Below are positions 34,101 to 42,983 of a stretch of 46,766 nucleotides of DNA, in pieces (the stretch's first letter is position 1; each line of letters starts with the position of its first letter). The DNA is from CAZUVM01 sp964623885 (GTDB lineage: Bacteria > Verrucomicrobiota > Verrucomicrobiia > Limisphaerales > UBA8199), in assembly GCA_964623885.1 (NCBI GenBank), contig CAZUVM010000114.1, forward strand, positions 1 through 46,766, given 5' to 3'. The notes beneath the pieces are model-generated. The model saw only the letters and a list, made by a program, of their open reading frames with translations, was not told the DNA's origin and ran no database searches. A program made the translations under genes and the position numbers.

Positions 34101-37100
34101 AGGCACCGGCAGAGTGAAGCCGGATTGATTATCGTGGCGGCTCACCTGCAATTCATAACGGACTTCCACCTCAAATTCGCCGCTCCTCTCCGCAAGTAAT
34201 TGTTGACCTTGGTCCGCCAGGGCGGCATTGCGAACGAGGCGCAAAGAATTCGTGGGAAACCTAATCTCGGTCAGCACCGCCGGCTCGAATAGAATGGGCA
34301 GACGGTCTCCTTTTTCAACTTGCCACCGCATCCTGGCGATCCCGGAAACGTAATGATCCTCAACCCGGATTTCCTGCAGAACCGAATCAGCGGCCAGCAC
34401 AGGCCCAGTTACAGCAGGTTTGGGTTCTGCTTCTGGTGCGTGCTTAGGTCTTCGTGCGGCGAGAAACACAGACCGGCCAGAATCGGACGAATTCCGTTTC
34501 CTGGCGGCACTGATATCACTGGCGGAAGACAATCCGGCAAAACTCAGCAGCATCGTGCCGACCAGCAGCGCTGTGGCGGCCGAAGCGGCGCCGCCTGCAA
34601 TCTTCGGCGGTGTTGTTTGTGGCTGGCGGGGAAGGTCCCAAAGCTGCCGCACAACCGGAACCATGACGTGTGTGAGCAAGAAGCCGGCGATGACGATCAG
34701 GAACGCTGTCCCGCCATTTGGGCAGCGCAGGGCCGCCCATGCCAGCAATGTCCAAACCAATGGCCACCGCAGCGCTTTGACCGCACGCTGTTCCGAAAGA
34801 GTGCCGTATCCCCACACCAACAGAGCGAGCAGGGCTGGCCAGCAATAAGGGACATTGCTCAACAGGGAGGCCTTATCGGCGAGATTGTCGACCTTTACGC
34901 TCAACTGCGTGCCCACCTGTTGGACTGGCGCCAGGAAGGAAATGTCGCGCGGCAATTGACCGGTATGTTCGCTGACCAACCCACTCAGGTTCGCCGCCGC
35001 AAATGCGGCTATAACAAAGGCCAGCAAACCAAACACGGCCCCTCCAATGTGCCGCGCGCTGAATTTATGCACTCCTTCGCGGGCGGCCCAGCGCCATAAG
35101 ACAAGGGCAGCAGCCAAAAGCGCCAGCATGACAACCAGCGCCGTCCTGGCCCGCGCGCCATCTTCTCCGGTGAATGTGCGGGCCAGCTGGGCAAACCCGG
35201 AGATTTCCGGCAGGCCTCCAATGGGCAACAGCGAGCCGCCACGAAACTCGAGGCGCTGCCCGGTATCCGGCTCCAGCTTCCACTGAGCGAGCATGACCGG
35301 CGCATTGACCACGGGCGCCCTCACTTCGACGCGGTTCGGCTCTTTCGAGCGCGATGCCAGTTTCAAGTCCAGCGTCAGCACCGCGTTGGGATCCGAGCCC
35401 GGCGGCAACGGGATCAAGTTGGCGCCGCCATCGATCACCGGTACCACTGCCGTGCCATTGACGGCGGCGGACCACAAATGCGTGTCGGGCGGAAGATTCA
35501 ACCGCAAATTAGGGTTGCCGCGATTTTTCACGAAATAGCGCACATCCGTGAGCACCTGGCCCTCCTTTGAAATGCGCGTTGTGAGAGAAGCGCGATCCAC
35601 GACCTGGCTCAGCGACTCACCCTGAGCCAGCGGGCTGAGCGCGAGCTTCAGGTTGAACGGCCGCGCTACATACCGATAAGCGGCCAGGATTGGCGCGTCG
35701 AAAAAGAGCCGGTATTCGGCCGGCACTTCCGCGGGCTCGAGCGGGAGCAGTCCCGACGACACATCCACCGGTTTCACCTGGAATTGATAGGCACTGACGA
35801 TGAGCGTGTGGCCTTGTTCCGATTGGGCCTCAATCGGGCGCGCGCCGGTGAAGGTAAGTGTTTCGCCTTGCGCCTTGAATGGCCGTTCGTACGTCGCCAG
35901 CAGTGTGTAAGCGCCGGAAACGGGAGTGTGCAGTTGGACGATGTAACCGTTATCCGTTTTTTGCCAGTTGCGAATGTCTTTGCCGGTAAATTCGACGTTA
36001 AAATATTCGTCTGAAAGCTCCAGCCGGAAGGCTGAAATAGGCGCGCCGGACACGGTATAGTTGATAACGCTGCTGCCATAGGCGATGCCTTCGCCGATCG
36101 AGAACAGATGCAGAGCATCTGCCTGAACCGCCTGTGGCAAACGCTCTATGCGCACATCCGCTTGCCAGACAGGATCGCTCAATCGGAAGGCGGACTGGAT
36201 GCCGACTAATTTGCGGGGGAAAAATGCCGTGGCGATTTCCGTCAGTGACTGGGTGCGTTCCGCAGTGAGGCGAAAACCAACGTCGGCCGCCACGGCAATA
36301 TGGCCGCGCACGGCTTTGGCTTTGGCCACTTCCACTCGCGGCAATGTCCATGTGCCTTCGCCCAGGCCTTTGTTGTGTTCCAAACGCAATTCAACCATTT
36401 GCCGGCCCGAGACTGGTTGGCCGAATACCAGCCGCAGTTCGGCGTCCGGTTGGTCCTCGGGTTCGCGGACAAAGTAATCGCTTAGTCCCGCGGCACTGAG
36501 ATGCGCGATCGCATATCCCTTGGGCACGCGCAGCAGCAACTCGCGCATCGGTGCTTCGCGAACATCCAGTTCCAGCTCGGCGTCAATCGCGAGCTCGTTT
36601 TCGCCCAGGCGATAGGCGAGCAACTCAGAAACGGATAGTTCGGGCAAAATCTGGTCGGCTTGCACACGCAACGCAAAATCGGCGCCGGAGAAACGATAGA
36701 CAAACCGCTGGCTGCCGCCCGGTCGCAGCGCCGCGCGGGTCACTTCGGTCTCCGGAAACTGTTCCGGCGAGATCTGCGATAGGCCGTTGGCCTGGGCGAC
36801 TTCCAGCCGAACCGCCCCCTCGTTTACGATGCGGAAATAGCCGGCAAACCGTGTGGCGGCTTCGGGGCGCAGTTGCATAACGTCCGCCGACTGCGGGAAC
36901 GCGCCCAACGGAGTTTGCAACTGCACCTGGAGCGCGAATTGATCTTTCTGCAGTTGATTGAACTGGATAACTAGGCGGCGCTCGCCGGCATTTGCGCCGG
37001 GTTCGATGTTCCACGCCAGCACCGGGTCGCCTTGCACGCGGGTCACTTCGCCGGCTCCACGCAACAGCAGCGTTACGCGCTTCATCTCTCCCTGCATCAC

Positions 37101-37721
37101 CTTGAAATCGAGCAGCGCCGCCTGGCGCATCAGACCCGGGCTGACGCTGATCTGTGACAGCATTTCGGTGGCGTAAAAGAGCTTCCCTTCGGCTTCGGGC
37201 CGCGCCTCTTTCCAGGAAAGCTTGACTCCGCCGTCCGCAGGCAAAAACGTTTTGAACTCGTCACCGGCGCGTTCCGGGCGAGCGGCTCCGGGGAACTCAA
37301 ACTGCGTATCGGCAGGAAGGCCATGGAGGACGAGCGGTTGCAGGATGCCTGGAGCAACTCTGAACTCGAGACTGTTCCAGTTGTCATTTTGCCGGACTGT
37401 GGCGTTGAATCTCAAGTGAATGGGAAACTTGCCGCGGCGCTCGAACACGAGCGAGAACCGGTTATGATCTGCGCGCAGTCGCCACTTCGGATGCGTTGCG
37501 AACTCAGTGAGAGCAATAGGCCCGGACAGCAATTCGAGCTCGCCGCCTTTCGAATTCTCGACTCGCGCCGTGGCGGTGAGCACAAACGCTCCCTGGCCAT
37601 TAGTGAGATCGCCCGCAAGCTTGAAATCCTGCAGCGTAATGTTGGGTTGAAGCGGCTCGGCGGCTGCCGGGAACACTAGCGGTAAACAGATTAGAGCGAG
37701 GGTAGTAAGTAATGCTTTCAT
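31197..37721 (-). CDS. Giant duplicated envelope protein (2174 aa)
   Basis: I do not recognise a named family. A signal peptide covers residues 1-21 (cleavage near AAA-EP). Residues about 22-850 form a large extracytoplasmic region rich in beta-strands. Residues about 855-1070 contain five to six membrane helices (TALVVMLALLAAALVLW; AGFLLTHVMVPVV and others). Residues about 1100-2130 are a second extracytoplasmic region that resembles the first. The two regions align by eye at LNLPPDTHLWSAAVNG versus LTLPKNAHFWFAFVDQNG and at ISPEQFPETEV versus INLEDFPIDTV, so the protein has an internal duplication. A helical TPR-like stretch (AEDLLNAGNSALEKGDPQQA) precedes a last membrane helix near residue 2145. 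It lies downstream of a sigma factor and its VWA-containing regulator. A role in the cell envelope is inferred. Confidence 0.75.
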   Translation of the reverse strand: MKALLTTLALICLPLVFPAAAEPLQPNITLQDFKLAGDLTNGQGAFVLTATARVENSKGGELELLSGPIALTEFATHPKWRLRADHNRFSLVFERRGKFPIHLRFNATVRQNDNWNSLEFRVAPGILQPLVLHGLPADTQFEFPGAARPERAGDEFKTFLPADGGVKLSWKEARPEAEGKLFYATEMLSQISVSPGLMRQAALLDFKVMQGEMKRVTLLLRGAGEVTRVQGDPVLAWNIEPGANAGERRLVIQFNQLQKDQFALQVQLQTPLGAFPQSADVMQLRPEAATRFAGYFRIVNEGAVRLEVAQANGLSQISPEQFPETEVTRAALRPGGSQRFVYRFSGADFALRVQADQILPELSVSELLAYRLGENELAIDAELELDVREAPMRELLLRVPKGYAIAHLSAAGLSDYFVREPEDQPDAELRLVFGQPVSGRQMVELRLEHNKGLGEGTWTLPRVEVAKAKAVRGHIAVAADVGFRLTAERTQSLTEIATAFFPRKLVGIQSAFRLSDPVWQADVRIERLPQAVQADALHLFSIGEGIAYGSSVINYTVSGAPISAFRLELSDEYFNVEFTGKDIRNWQKTDNGYIVQLHTPVSGAYTLLATYERPFKAQGETLTFTGARPIEAQSEQGHTLIVSAYQFQVKPVDVSSGLLPLEPAEVPAEYRLFFDAPILAAYRYVARPFNLKLALSPLAQGESLSQVVDRASLTTRISKEGQVLTDVRYFVKNRGNPNLRLNLPPDTHLWSAAVNGTAVVPVIDGGANLIPLPPGSDPNAVLTLDLKLASRSKEPNRVEVRAPVVNAPVMLAQWKLEPDTGQRLEFRGGSLLPIGGLPEISGFAQLARTFTGEDGARARTALVVMLALLAAALVLWRWAAREGVHKFSARHIGGAVFGLLAFVIAAFAAANLSGLVSEHTGQLPRDISFLAPVQQVGTQLSVKVDNLADKASLLSNVPYCWPALLALLVWGYGTLSEQRAVKALRWPLVWTLLAWAALRCPNGGTAFLIVIAGFLLTHVMVPVVRQLWDLPRQPQTTPPKIAGGAASAATALLVGTMLLSFAGLSSASDISAARKRNSSDSGRSVFLAARRPKHAPEAEPKPAVTGPVLAADSVLQEIRVEDHYVSGIARMRWQVEKGDRLPILFEPAVLTEIRFPTNSLRLVRNAALADQGQQLLAERSGEFEVEVRYELQVSRHDNQSGFTLPVPYGLINQVTVTLANLDVDVLSPQAVTVNNDAFGSNTVARLVLSPSPNSWVGWIPRRRDLKKEKPVFYAELSQLYVPAAGVFEGAHLVSIRPAQGELNELVLTVPPGATITDVLEPGKSGALPVQDKTPRNQLVSLWRFDPDARKLRVTLNPAQSRPFVLLVRSQLATGPLPLDQTVGLLSADGAAGQIGLLGIATGNEVQLDTVKAEGFSPINLEDFPIDTVSALQGQVPDLTLRRAFRYAGAAQQQVAIHASAVEPDVRVETQDTVSLGEDRTVLAANAAVEITRAGIFKLSFVLPSGFDVESISGAALSHWTELKSGEERVITLHLSGKTLGQQQFAISLAGSGVKATNSWVVPQIALREASKQRGTLLLVPEQGLRLQVAGSDGLTQLDPQKSGIKQKGVLAFRVLQTPRSLTLNIEQVDPWIQVTSLQRATVTEAQIKVAANLQYQIESTGLKSLRVFIPTNAEGVRFQGEQVADFLPMGGASTNGLQAWEIKLHRRVIGAYLLQVTYQTPAPEHVEQIALRGIEAGDVNLQRGFVTIHAGGRLQVRIDAAPEALQPAEWQSIPRALQQGLPASTANFAYRLVEPAFDLPLRLERHDAVKLLAAHVNNLTFTSVISDDGVMLTQARMELLPGDKRLLNLTLPKNAHFWFAFVDQNGVWPWRQDDRILIPLEQTERADKPICLELFYSAAIDGAKARELDLELWAPKFDLPLENLTWRVSLGDKWKLKKWSGSMQLQQDEIGSPSSAADLQTYLQAEEIRQRARTKEAEDLLNAGNSALEKGDPQQARRAFQAAYGLSAHDAAFNEDARVQLHNIKLQQALIGLNVRQAATGGDSGALAGKLRDLRNRKELNYTQQDAKDIIDRNSADDNAAFMRLAERLIQQQDAAVASPAALRASIPEQGRSLTFRRAVVVDPWADLKLDIQATAARTAPWVVRLVILLGTLLMLATFAWASEQAGRTRAGSN

Positions 37722-37747
37722 AAGGTTCCAGAAAGAAGGGGGGACCT

Positions 37748-37799
37748 AACCGCAGAGACGCGATGGCCGCAGAGATTACTTCGTTTATGAGATCTGCGG
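37748..37799. repeat. CCGCAGAGACGCG element, copy 1 (degenerate)
   Basis: The left half reads AACCGCAGAGACGCGAT (37748-37764), the same arm as in the copies at 38751 and 42984. The matching outer right arm is absent; only ATCTGCGGC (37792-37800) remains to pair with GCCGCAGAGAT. It lies between the start of the 2174-residue protein gene and the start of the GxxExxY gene. It forms the left border of the presumed cassette. Confidence 0.5.
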
Positions 37800-37879
37800 C
37801 TCAAGATCGGTCTGCCAATCGCGTCGTCTAAAGTTGATTTACATTGTTCCTTCGCATCCAAAAGCGTTAGCCTGACGCA

Positions 37880-38752
37880 GTGAAGGTGAACACAATTACT
37901 GGACAAATTATCGGTGCGGCGATAGAGGTGCATCGCGCACTGGGACCCGGGAAAACCGAGGCCACTTACGAGGAAGCTTTGGCCCATGAGCTTACGTTGC
38001 GCGGCATTGCCTACAAAAGACAGAAGCCGGTCCCAGTGGTTTACAAAGGGATAAAACTTGAGTGCGGCTATCGGCTCGACCTCCTTGTGGCCGAAATGGT
38101 TGTGGGCGAAATCAAAGCGGTCGAGGCTGTAATGCCGGTGCACTGTGCGCAAACGCTCACATATCTTAAACTTGGCGGCTGGAAAGTGGCGTTGCTTCTG
38201 AATTTTAATGTGGCAGTGATGAAGGAGGGGGTGCGGCGGCTTGTACTCGGGTTGGGAGAGAACGACAACGCCGCCAACAGCGACGATTCCGTTAGATCTC
38301 TTATGGTGCAAAACCTGCCGTCTTGCAATGTCAGTTGTGGAGATGCCGAAACTGACGCTTTTGCAACGGCGATCATCGCTGCTGCTCTCGAAGTGCATCG
38401 AGAGCTTGGTCCGGGCCTGTTGCCTTCTGCTTACGAGGAGTGCTTGTGTCACGAACTGCGGTTGAAGGGCATACCCTTCGAGCGGGCGCGGTCGTTGCCC
38501 CTTCATTACAGAGAAATCATTCTGCCAGAACCCGATCAGGTGCGGTTGCTCGTCGGTGGCCGAGTGGTCGTGAAGCCACTGTCCGTGGCGGCAATACCGC
38601 CAGTTCACGAGGCCGAATTGCTGAGCCAGCTTAGGATCGGTGGATGGCAGCTTGGGCTGCTCGTCAACTTCAACACGGTGTCTATTGCCGATGGGCTGAA
38701 ACGGGTTGTCTGGAGCAGGGGCGGGCGAATCTTGGAGCGGAAAGTCAGTTAA
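37880..38752 (+). CDS. Tandem GxxExxY (PD-(D/E)XK-like) protein
   Basis: A 290-residue protein made of two GxxExxY domains. The first (residues about 5-122) has the naming motif GKTEATY at 24-30. Its putative nuclease residues are Asp67 (RLDLLV) and Glu77-x-Lys79 (GEIKAV), as in the PD-(D/E)XK fold assigned to this family. The second (about 158-278) keeps IIAAALEVHRELGPG and the LRIGGWQLGLLVNFN end. Its motif reads GLLPSAY, and the aspartate and ExK positions are replaced (VRLLV; VVVKPL), so it should be catalytically dead. The only usable start is a GTG at 37880. The stop codon overlaps the right-hand palindromic repeat. The gene runs against the surrounding minus-strand cluster. Family members are often multicopy and of unknown function. 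Confidence 0.8.
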   Translation: MKVNTITGQIIGAAIEVHRALGPGKTEATYEEALAHELTLRGIAYKRQKPVPVVYKGIKLECGYRLDLLVAEMVVGEIKAVEAVMPVHCAQTLTYLKLGGWKVALLLNFNVAVMKEGVRRLVLGLGENDNAANSDDSVRSLMVQNLPSCNVSCGDAETDAFATAIIAAALEVHRELGPGLLPSAYEECLCHELRLKGIPFERARSLPLHYREIILPEPDQVRLLVGGRVVVKPLSVAAIPPVHEAELLSQLRIGGWQLGLLVNFNTVSIADGLKRVVWSRGGRILERKVS

Positions 38753-38824
38753 CCGCAGAGGCGCGATGAGCGCAGAGAAGACAAACAAAGCAGTGTCTCT
38801 GCGGTTATCGCGTCTCTGCGGTTT
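38751..38824. repeat. CCGCAGAGACGCG element, copy 2
   Basis: A 74-bp palindrome. The left arm AACCGCAGAGGCGCGAT (38751-38767) pairs with ATCGCGTCTCTGCGGTT (38807-38823), 16 of 17 bases. Inside, GCGCAGAGAAGAC pairs partly with GTGTCTCTGCGG. It begins in the stop codon of the GxxExxY gene and ends 72 bases before the stop codon of the VWA gene. Confidence 0.65.
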
Positions 38825-38895
38825 AGTCGGCTTCATTTAATGGTTGCGGCTCTGCTGCGACGCCCCTCAGCGGTTTTTCGCGCTATTGCTTTTCT

Positions 38896-41800
38896 TCACT
38901 TCCCAGCCAGGCTCTTCGCCTGACGAATCATCCACTCCAGCTTTTTCGGCCGGGCATCGGCTCCGTACACTTCCGGCACGCCACTCAAATAACCGAGCAA
39001 CCGGTCCGGCGTGACTTCACTGGCATATGGGCTGGTCGCAAGCCATTCGGAAAATGCGCTGGCGCTGGCCGCCAGCCGCAACGCCGGGCTCGATTGCTCG
39101 AGCGCTACGGCGCTGCCGGTATACGGCACTGTCCACTCTTGCTCGTGATACTCCGCTGTCCCCGGCGCGCGATAGCGTACCCGCACCGTTGCCAGCGGCC
39201 CGTTCCCACCTCCATTGACGTCGATCACGTAAAGCGCATTCCCCGACTCGGCCGCGCCGATCTGCGCGGCGGCCACGGTGTTGTCCCGGAACTGTTCTTT
39301 GGTAAGCTGCAGTTTCGCGTAGCCAATCTGCCGATAGGCCGTAACCCGGCTCGGATTGAACTCAACCTGAACTTTCACATCCGACGCGGCGACCTGCAGC
39401 GCGCCGGCGAGCTGGCTCGCAAATCCGGTCGCCGCTTCTTCGGGCGTATTGAGGAAGCCGTAGCGTCCATCGGCATTCCGCGTCAGCACTTCGAGCAAAT
39501 CATCGTTGTAGTCTTCCCAGCCGATGCCGAAACAGTCGAGCGCGATGCCTTGCTTGCGATAGGTTTCCACTTTCTTCTTCAAGCTGTCCGGGTCGACATC
39601 TCCCAGGTTGGCCGCGCCGTCGGTGAGCAGGACTACGCGATTGATCCCCGCGGCCAGGTAATGGCGCAGCGACGTTTGGTAAGCGAGATCCATTGCATCG
39701 CCAAGGTTGGTGCCACCTTCCGGCGTGAGCCCGCTCAGATCCTCTGCGACCTTGCCGGCCTGGCTGCCCGGGACACCGTCCACCCACAGTCGCGGCGTGC
39801 GCGCAAAGGTGACCACGCTGAAGACATCCTGCGGAGAGAGTTGTGTTGCGAGCACGCGCAACGCTTCGTGAATGATCTGCACGCGGTCGGCCCGCTCCAT
39901 CGAGCCCGAGTTGTCCAGCAGCAGGACCAGGTTCAATGGCCGGCCGGGCTGCCGACCCTGCGCTGCGGTCTTGATGGAAAACCGGAGCAGGTCGCGGCTC
40001 TGGGCAAACGGATATGCGGACCGTTCCCAGGCAAAGGCCAGCGGCGCGCCCGGCGCCGCTTCCGGATCGCGGTAATCGAAGGCATTGAGGAATTCTTCGC
40101 TCCGAATGCTCGCTGGGTCTGGCAGCACACCTTTCTCCAAACTCGCCGCCGCCAGCTTGAACGACACGTCGCTCACGTTCATCGAGAACGTGGAGAACGC
40201 GTTCTCAGTCGTTTGGATTTCGGGTTGAGGCACCGGAATCGGTGCAGCAGGGCGTTTTGCGGCTTCTGCATCGCCGTCGACGTAAATCGTCCTTCGGGGT
40301 GAAACCACGACCGCAGAGTCGTCAACAGAATACTTGAGGGGCATTTCTGAGACCTTTTGGATAGCATCGAGTGCGTCGGCCAAACGGATGTTATGGAGGG
40401 CCGGCACGATTTTGATTGGAGTGTTTCCAACCGAATTCGTGCGGCTGTCGTTCAGGACGATATTCACTCCTCGATGTTCCGGGTCGCTGCGCTTGCTTTC
40501 CTCATCCAGCATTTTCAGCGCTTCGGACAGCGGCACATTGTCAAACACGACCGAGTCAAGCTGGATCCTGCCGAGCTTGTTGACGATCGCCTGACGTGAG
40601 CTGCCGGTCGTAACAAGATTTGTGCGGGCGTAAATGTCCGGCATCGGGACTGCGCGGGCAGAAGTCCCGGTCGACGCGGCGACCTCCACCGCGCTGCCAC
40701 TCGAATTGATTCCGGTCTTTTTGTCGTTCTGAGTCACGGTTTTAGCGGCGTTGTTCATGGCAGCCGGCGACAGACTTGCTTCGAGGGCTTTTGTAGCGGT
40801 CTCAATTGTGTCCAAGTCCGTTAATGGTGCGCGCACGGAAAGCGTTCCCTCGCGATCATTGTAATAGACTGTTTTCGGGCCGTTGAGATCCACGCCCATA
40901 CTGAGCAGGAACTGGCGCACCTCCGCCTGGGTTCGTTGGGCATCGTTTGTACGAGTTGATCCGCTGATGCCACTGCCGGTAGCTAAACCCGCCACATTAA
41001 CTCGCGGGGTCGTAGACGATATTCCACCGCCGCCTCCGATACCGCCACCTTGTTTTGGAGCCTGCGCAATTGCGCCCCAATCAAATCCAACTACACTTTC
41101 CAGACCCTGCTTGAACGCATTCGGATCTACCTTGATTACCCGCGTATAGAGCGGGACGACTTCCGGAGCATCGGCCGAGCTTGGTAAACCAGTATTCGGG
41201 TCAACGCCGTGAACGGAGGCACCTAGCGTCAAACGGTCTTTGGGGGCACTTGCTGTGGCTGGAGGCTCGGCTCGATTATCTAGCCTCTTAGCCTCGACCG
41301 CCGGCTCCATTTCCGACCGGAACAATTTTCCGGCTATGGGCACCTCGCCCAGCACCGGCACCTTGGCTTTATCATCGGCCAACAAGGTTTCCTGAACGGG
41401 TGCATTCTCCGCGACTGGAGCTGTACCGCCCTGCAGACCCATCCTGCCATTGGTCGCCAATTGATTGCCTAGATACCAATCAAAGCCCAGCGCTCGGTTT
41501 TCATTCTGAGCTACGGCTACTGGAGTGCGCTGTCCCGCCACATCGGTAATACCCGTGAGTTTCACGCCTCCCCCTCCCAATCCACCACCTCCACCCCCGC
41601 TCCCACCTGTCAAATTTGTCATCGGTCCGCCAAAGGCATAACCACCAAACGCATCCTTTTTCAACGAGTCAGTATCCGACAGCCGATAAAACATCGCGCC
41701 GGCCGATGCGGCAGCGTTGGTTAACTCTGTATCCTGTTTGAGCCTTGGTGTGGCAGTTGCCGGGTAGCTGGGGGCGAGCCCGTAGCGTTCACGGAAGGAA

Positions 41801-42966
41801 AAAGCCGGGACGGGCGCCGCTGTGGCAAGGTCCGTATTAGCATTACCGTTCTTTCTCGCCTGATTATTTCGGTTGAACAGATCCTGCAGCACGCGTTGCT
41901 GGTCGGCATTATTCGCGGCCTGTTGCGGCAATGACTCACTGAGCGTCGGCGCAGCGGGTACCGGCACGGCGAATGCAACTGATGGGCTGGAAGCAGCAGC
42001 GACTTCTTTGGGCAATTCGATGCCATTGAGGGCCACGGTGCCTGGGGGTTGAAGTTGTGGTGTCGCGGCAGGTGCGGCTGTCAAAATGTCAGTCTTCTGT
42101 CGACCCGAGAAAGTAAAGGTGGTGTCACCGGCTTGGCTTGGAGCAGCAGCAGTCATTTGCTGGCCGGATTCGCGTTGTACCAGCGGGTTGTTCTGATATT
42201 TCTGCTCTGAGTCAGACTTCAAGGTCGATGTGCTGAAGGCGTGCGTCGCGTCGGCACCTCCAGACCAACCGGCGGTTGTGACGGCAACTGGACCTCGATC
42301 AGTCGAAGTCAATCCAGAATCCCTGGACTCGGAGCGGTCACCAAGGGTAGCAACACCGTTCGCATCAGCCAATTGATCCGCAGCAGGCAGAACGATAGTC
42401 GTCTGCGCGGGCTTAACGGCCGGCGACTGCGGAACTGCAACCGGTGTGAGCTCGCGGAGCCGTTCCTCCTCGGCTATCTCAGGTTTTGAAATCGACTCTA
42501 GCCGCTTGTTCAATGCCAGAGCTCCCGAGATAGAATGCCGAGGGCCCAACGTGCTAGTGCTCGCTTCATAACCTCTTTTTTTGGGCAACGAGGGCAGGAC
42601 CGCAATGCCGATCAGCCCGACCAAACAAGCCGCGGCTGCCAGCTCGAGCACGAGCCTGCGTCGCCGTTTTTGTGCAAACTCCTTCGGTGCAACTGTCTTA
42701 AATCGCTGAAGCAGTTCCTGCCGGCGATTTTCGCTGAGCTTGAGCGGGGCCGATTGCGTCTCGGCTTGCGGCATCGGCGTGGCGGCGGTCTCGCGCACCA
42801 GCCCGATAGTGACCTTCAACCGCTCGTGCATGCTGGCCAATTGCGGGTCGCTGGCGATCGCCTGTCGGAGGAATGCGGCCTGGTCCTCCGGCAGTTCGCC
42901 CAGCAGCATCGCCGTGATGCTGGCTTCGAGCGCCTGGCGCGGATCGGTTGGAGATTCAAAGTTCAT
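38896..42966 (-). CDS. Anti-sigma-like / STN / VWA fusion protein
   Basis: A 1356-residue single-pass membrane protein. Residues 1-60 resemble the N-terminal part of anti-sigma factors (LGELPEDQAAFLRQAIASDP) without zinc ligands. A membrane helix follows near 95-115 (LVLELAAAACLVGLIGIAVL). A long low-complexity region is next, including a glycine run around residue 450. A secretin/TonB short N-terminal (STN)-like domain stands at about 800-890 (VVFDNVPLSEALKMLDEESK; HNIRLADALDAI). The rest is a von Willebrand factor A module with its YfbK-type flanks. Its metal site DNSGSM lies near residue 1015, and TNLGDAMD and LTDGAANLGD follow. The start at 42966 (MNFESPTDP) avoids 26 residues that are only translated palindromic repeat. 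The sigma gene lies directly upstream, so regulation of that factor by envelope signals is a reasonable inference. Confidence 0.82.
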   Translation of the reverse strand: MNFESPTDPRQALEASITAMLLGELPEDQAAFLRQAIASDPQLASMHERLKVTIGLVRETAATPMPQAETQSAPLKLSENRRQELLQRFKTVAPKEFAQKRRRRLVLELAAAACLVGLIGIAVLPSLPKKRGYEASTSTLGPRHSISGALALNKRLESISKPEIAEEERLRELTPVAVPQSPAVKPAQTTIVLPAADQLADANGVATLGDRSESRDSGLTSTDRGPVAVTTAGWSGGADATHAFSTSTLKSDSEQKYQNNPLVQRESGQQMTAAAPSQAGDTTFTFSGRQKTDILTAAPAATPQLQPPGTVALNGIELPKEVAAASSPSVAFAVPVPAAPTLSESLPQQAANNADQQRVLQDLFNRNNQARKNGNANTDLATAAPVPAFSFRERYGLAPSYPATATPRLKQDTELTNAAASAGAMFYRLSDTDSLKKDAFGGYAFGGPMTNLTGGSGGGGGGLGGGGVKLTGITDVAGQRTPVAVAQNENRALGFDWYLGNQLATNGRMGLQGGTAPVAENAPVQETLLADDKAKVPVLGEVPIAGKLFRSEMEPAVEAKRLDNRAEPPATASAPKDRLTLGASVHGVDPNTGLPSSADAPEVVPLYTRVIKVDPNAFKQGLESVVGFDWGAIAQAPKQGGGIGGGGGISSTTPRVNVAGLATGSGISGSTRTNDAQRTQAEVRQFLLSMGVDLNGPKTVYYNDREGTLSVRAPLTDLDTIETATKALEASLSPAAMNNAAKTVTQNDKKTGINSSGSAVEVAASTGTSARAVPMPDIYARTNLVTTGSSRQAIVNKLGRIQLDSVVFDNVPLSEALKMLDEESKRSDPEHRGVNIVLNDSRTNSVGNTPIKIVPALHNIRLADALDAIQKVSEMPLKYSVDDSAVVVSPRRTIYVDGDAEAAKRPAAPIPVPQPEIQTTENAFSTFSMNVSDVSFKLAAASLEKGVLPDPASIRSEEFLNAFDYRDPEAAPGAPLAFAWERSAYPFAQSRDLLRFSIKTAAQGRQPGRPLNLVLLLDNSGSMERADRVQIIHEALRVLATQLSPQDVFSVVTFARTPRLWVDGVPGSQAGKVAEDLSGLTPEGGTNLGDAMDLAYQTSLRHYLAAGINRVVLLTDGAANLGDVDPDSLKKKVETYRKQGIALDCFGIGWEDYNDDLLEVLTRNADGRYGFLNTPEEAATGFASQLAGALQVAASDVKVQVEFNPSRVTAYRQIGYAKLQLTKEQFRDNTVAAAQIGAAESGNALYVIDVNGGGNGPLATVRVRYRAPGTAEYHEQEWTVPYTGSAVALEQSSPALRLAASASAFSEWLATSPYASEVTPDRLLGYLSGVPEVYGADARPKKLEWMIRQAKSLAGK

Positions 42967-42983
42967 GAGACAAAAGCGCCGAA

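Noticed and set aside
34320..35099. Plus-strand frame inside the giant protein gene
   Set aside because: It is antisense to the predicted membrane helices. The product is Arg/Gln/Pro-rich, as expected for the complement of a hydrophobic stretch.
37718..38836. Long minus-strand frame (372 codons) opposite the GxxExxY gene
   Set aside because: It is the antisense of a gene with clear family motifs in its own frame. Its translation starts in the repeat and has no recognisable domain.
39094..40302. Long plus-strand frame (402 codons) inside the VWA gene
   Set aside because: It lies fully antisense to the VWA and metal-site region, whose motifs are intact on the minus strand. The frame is open because of high GC content.
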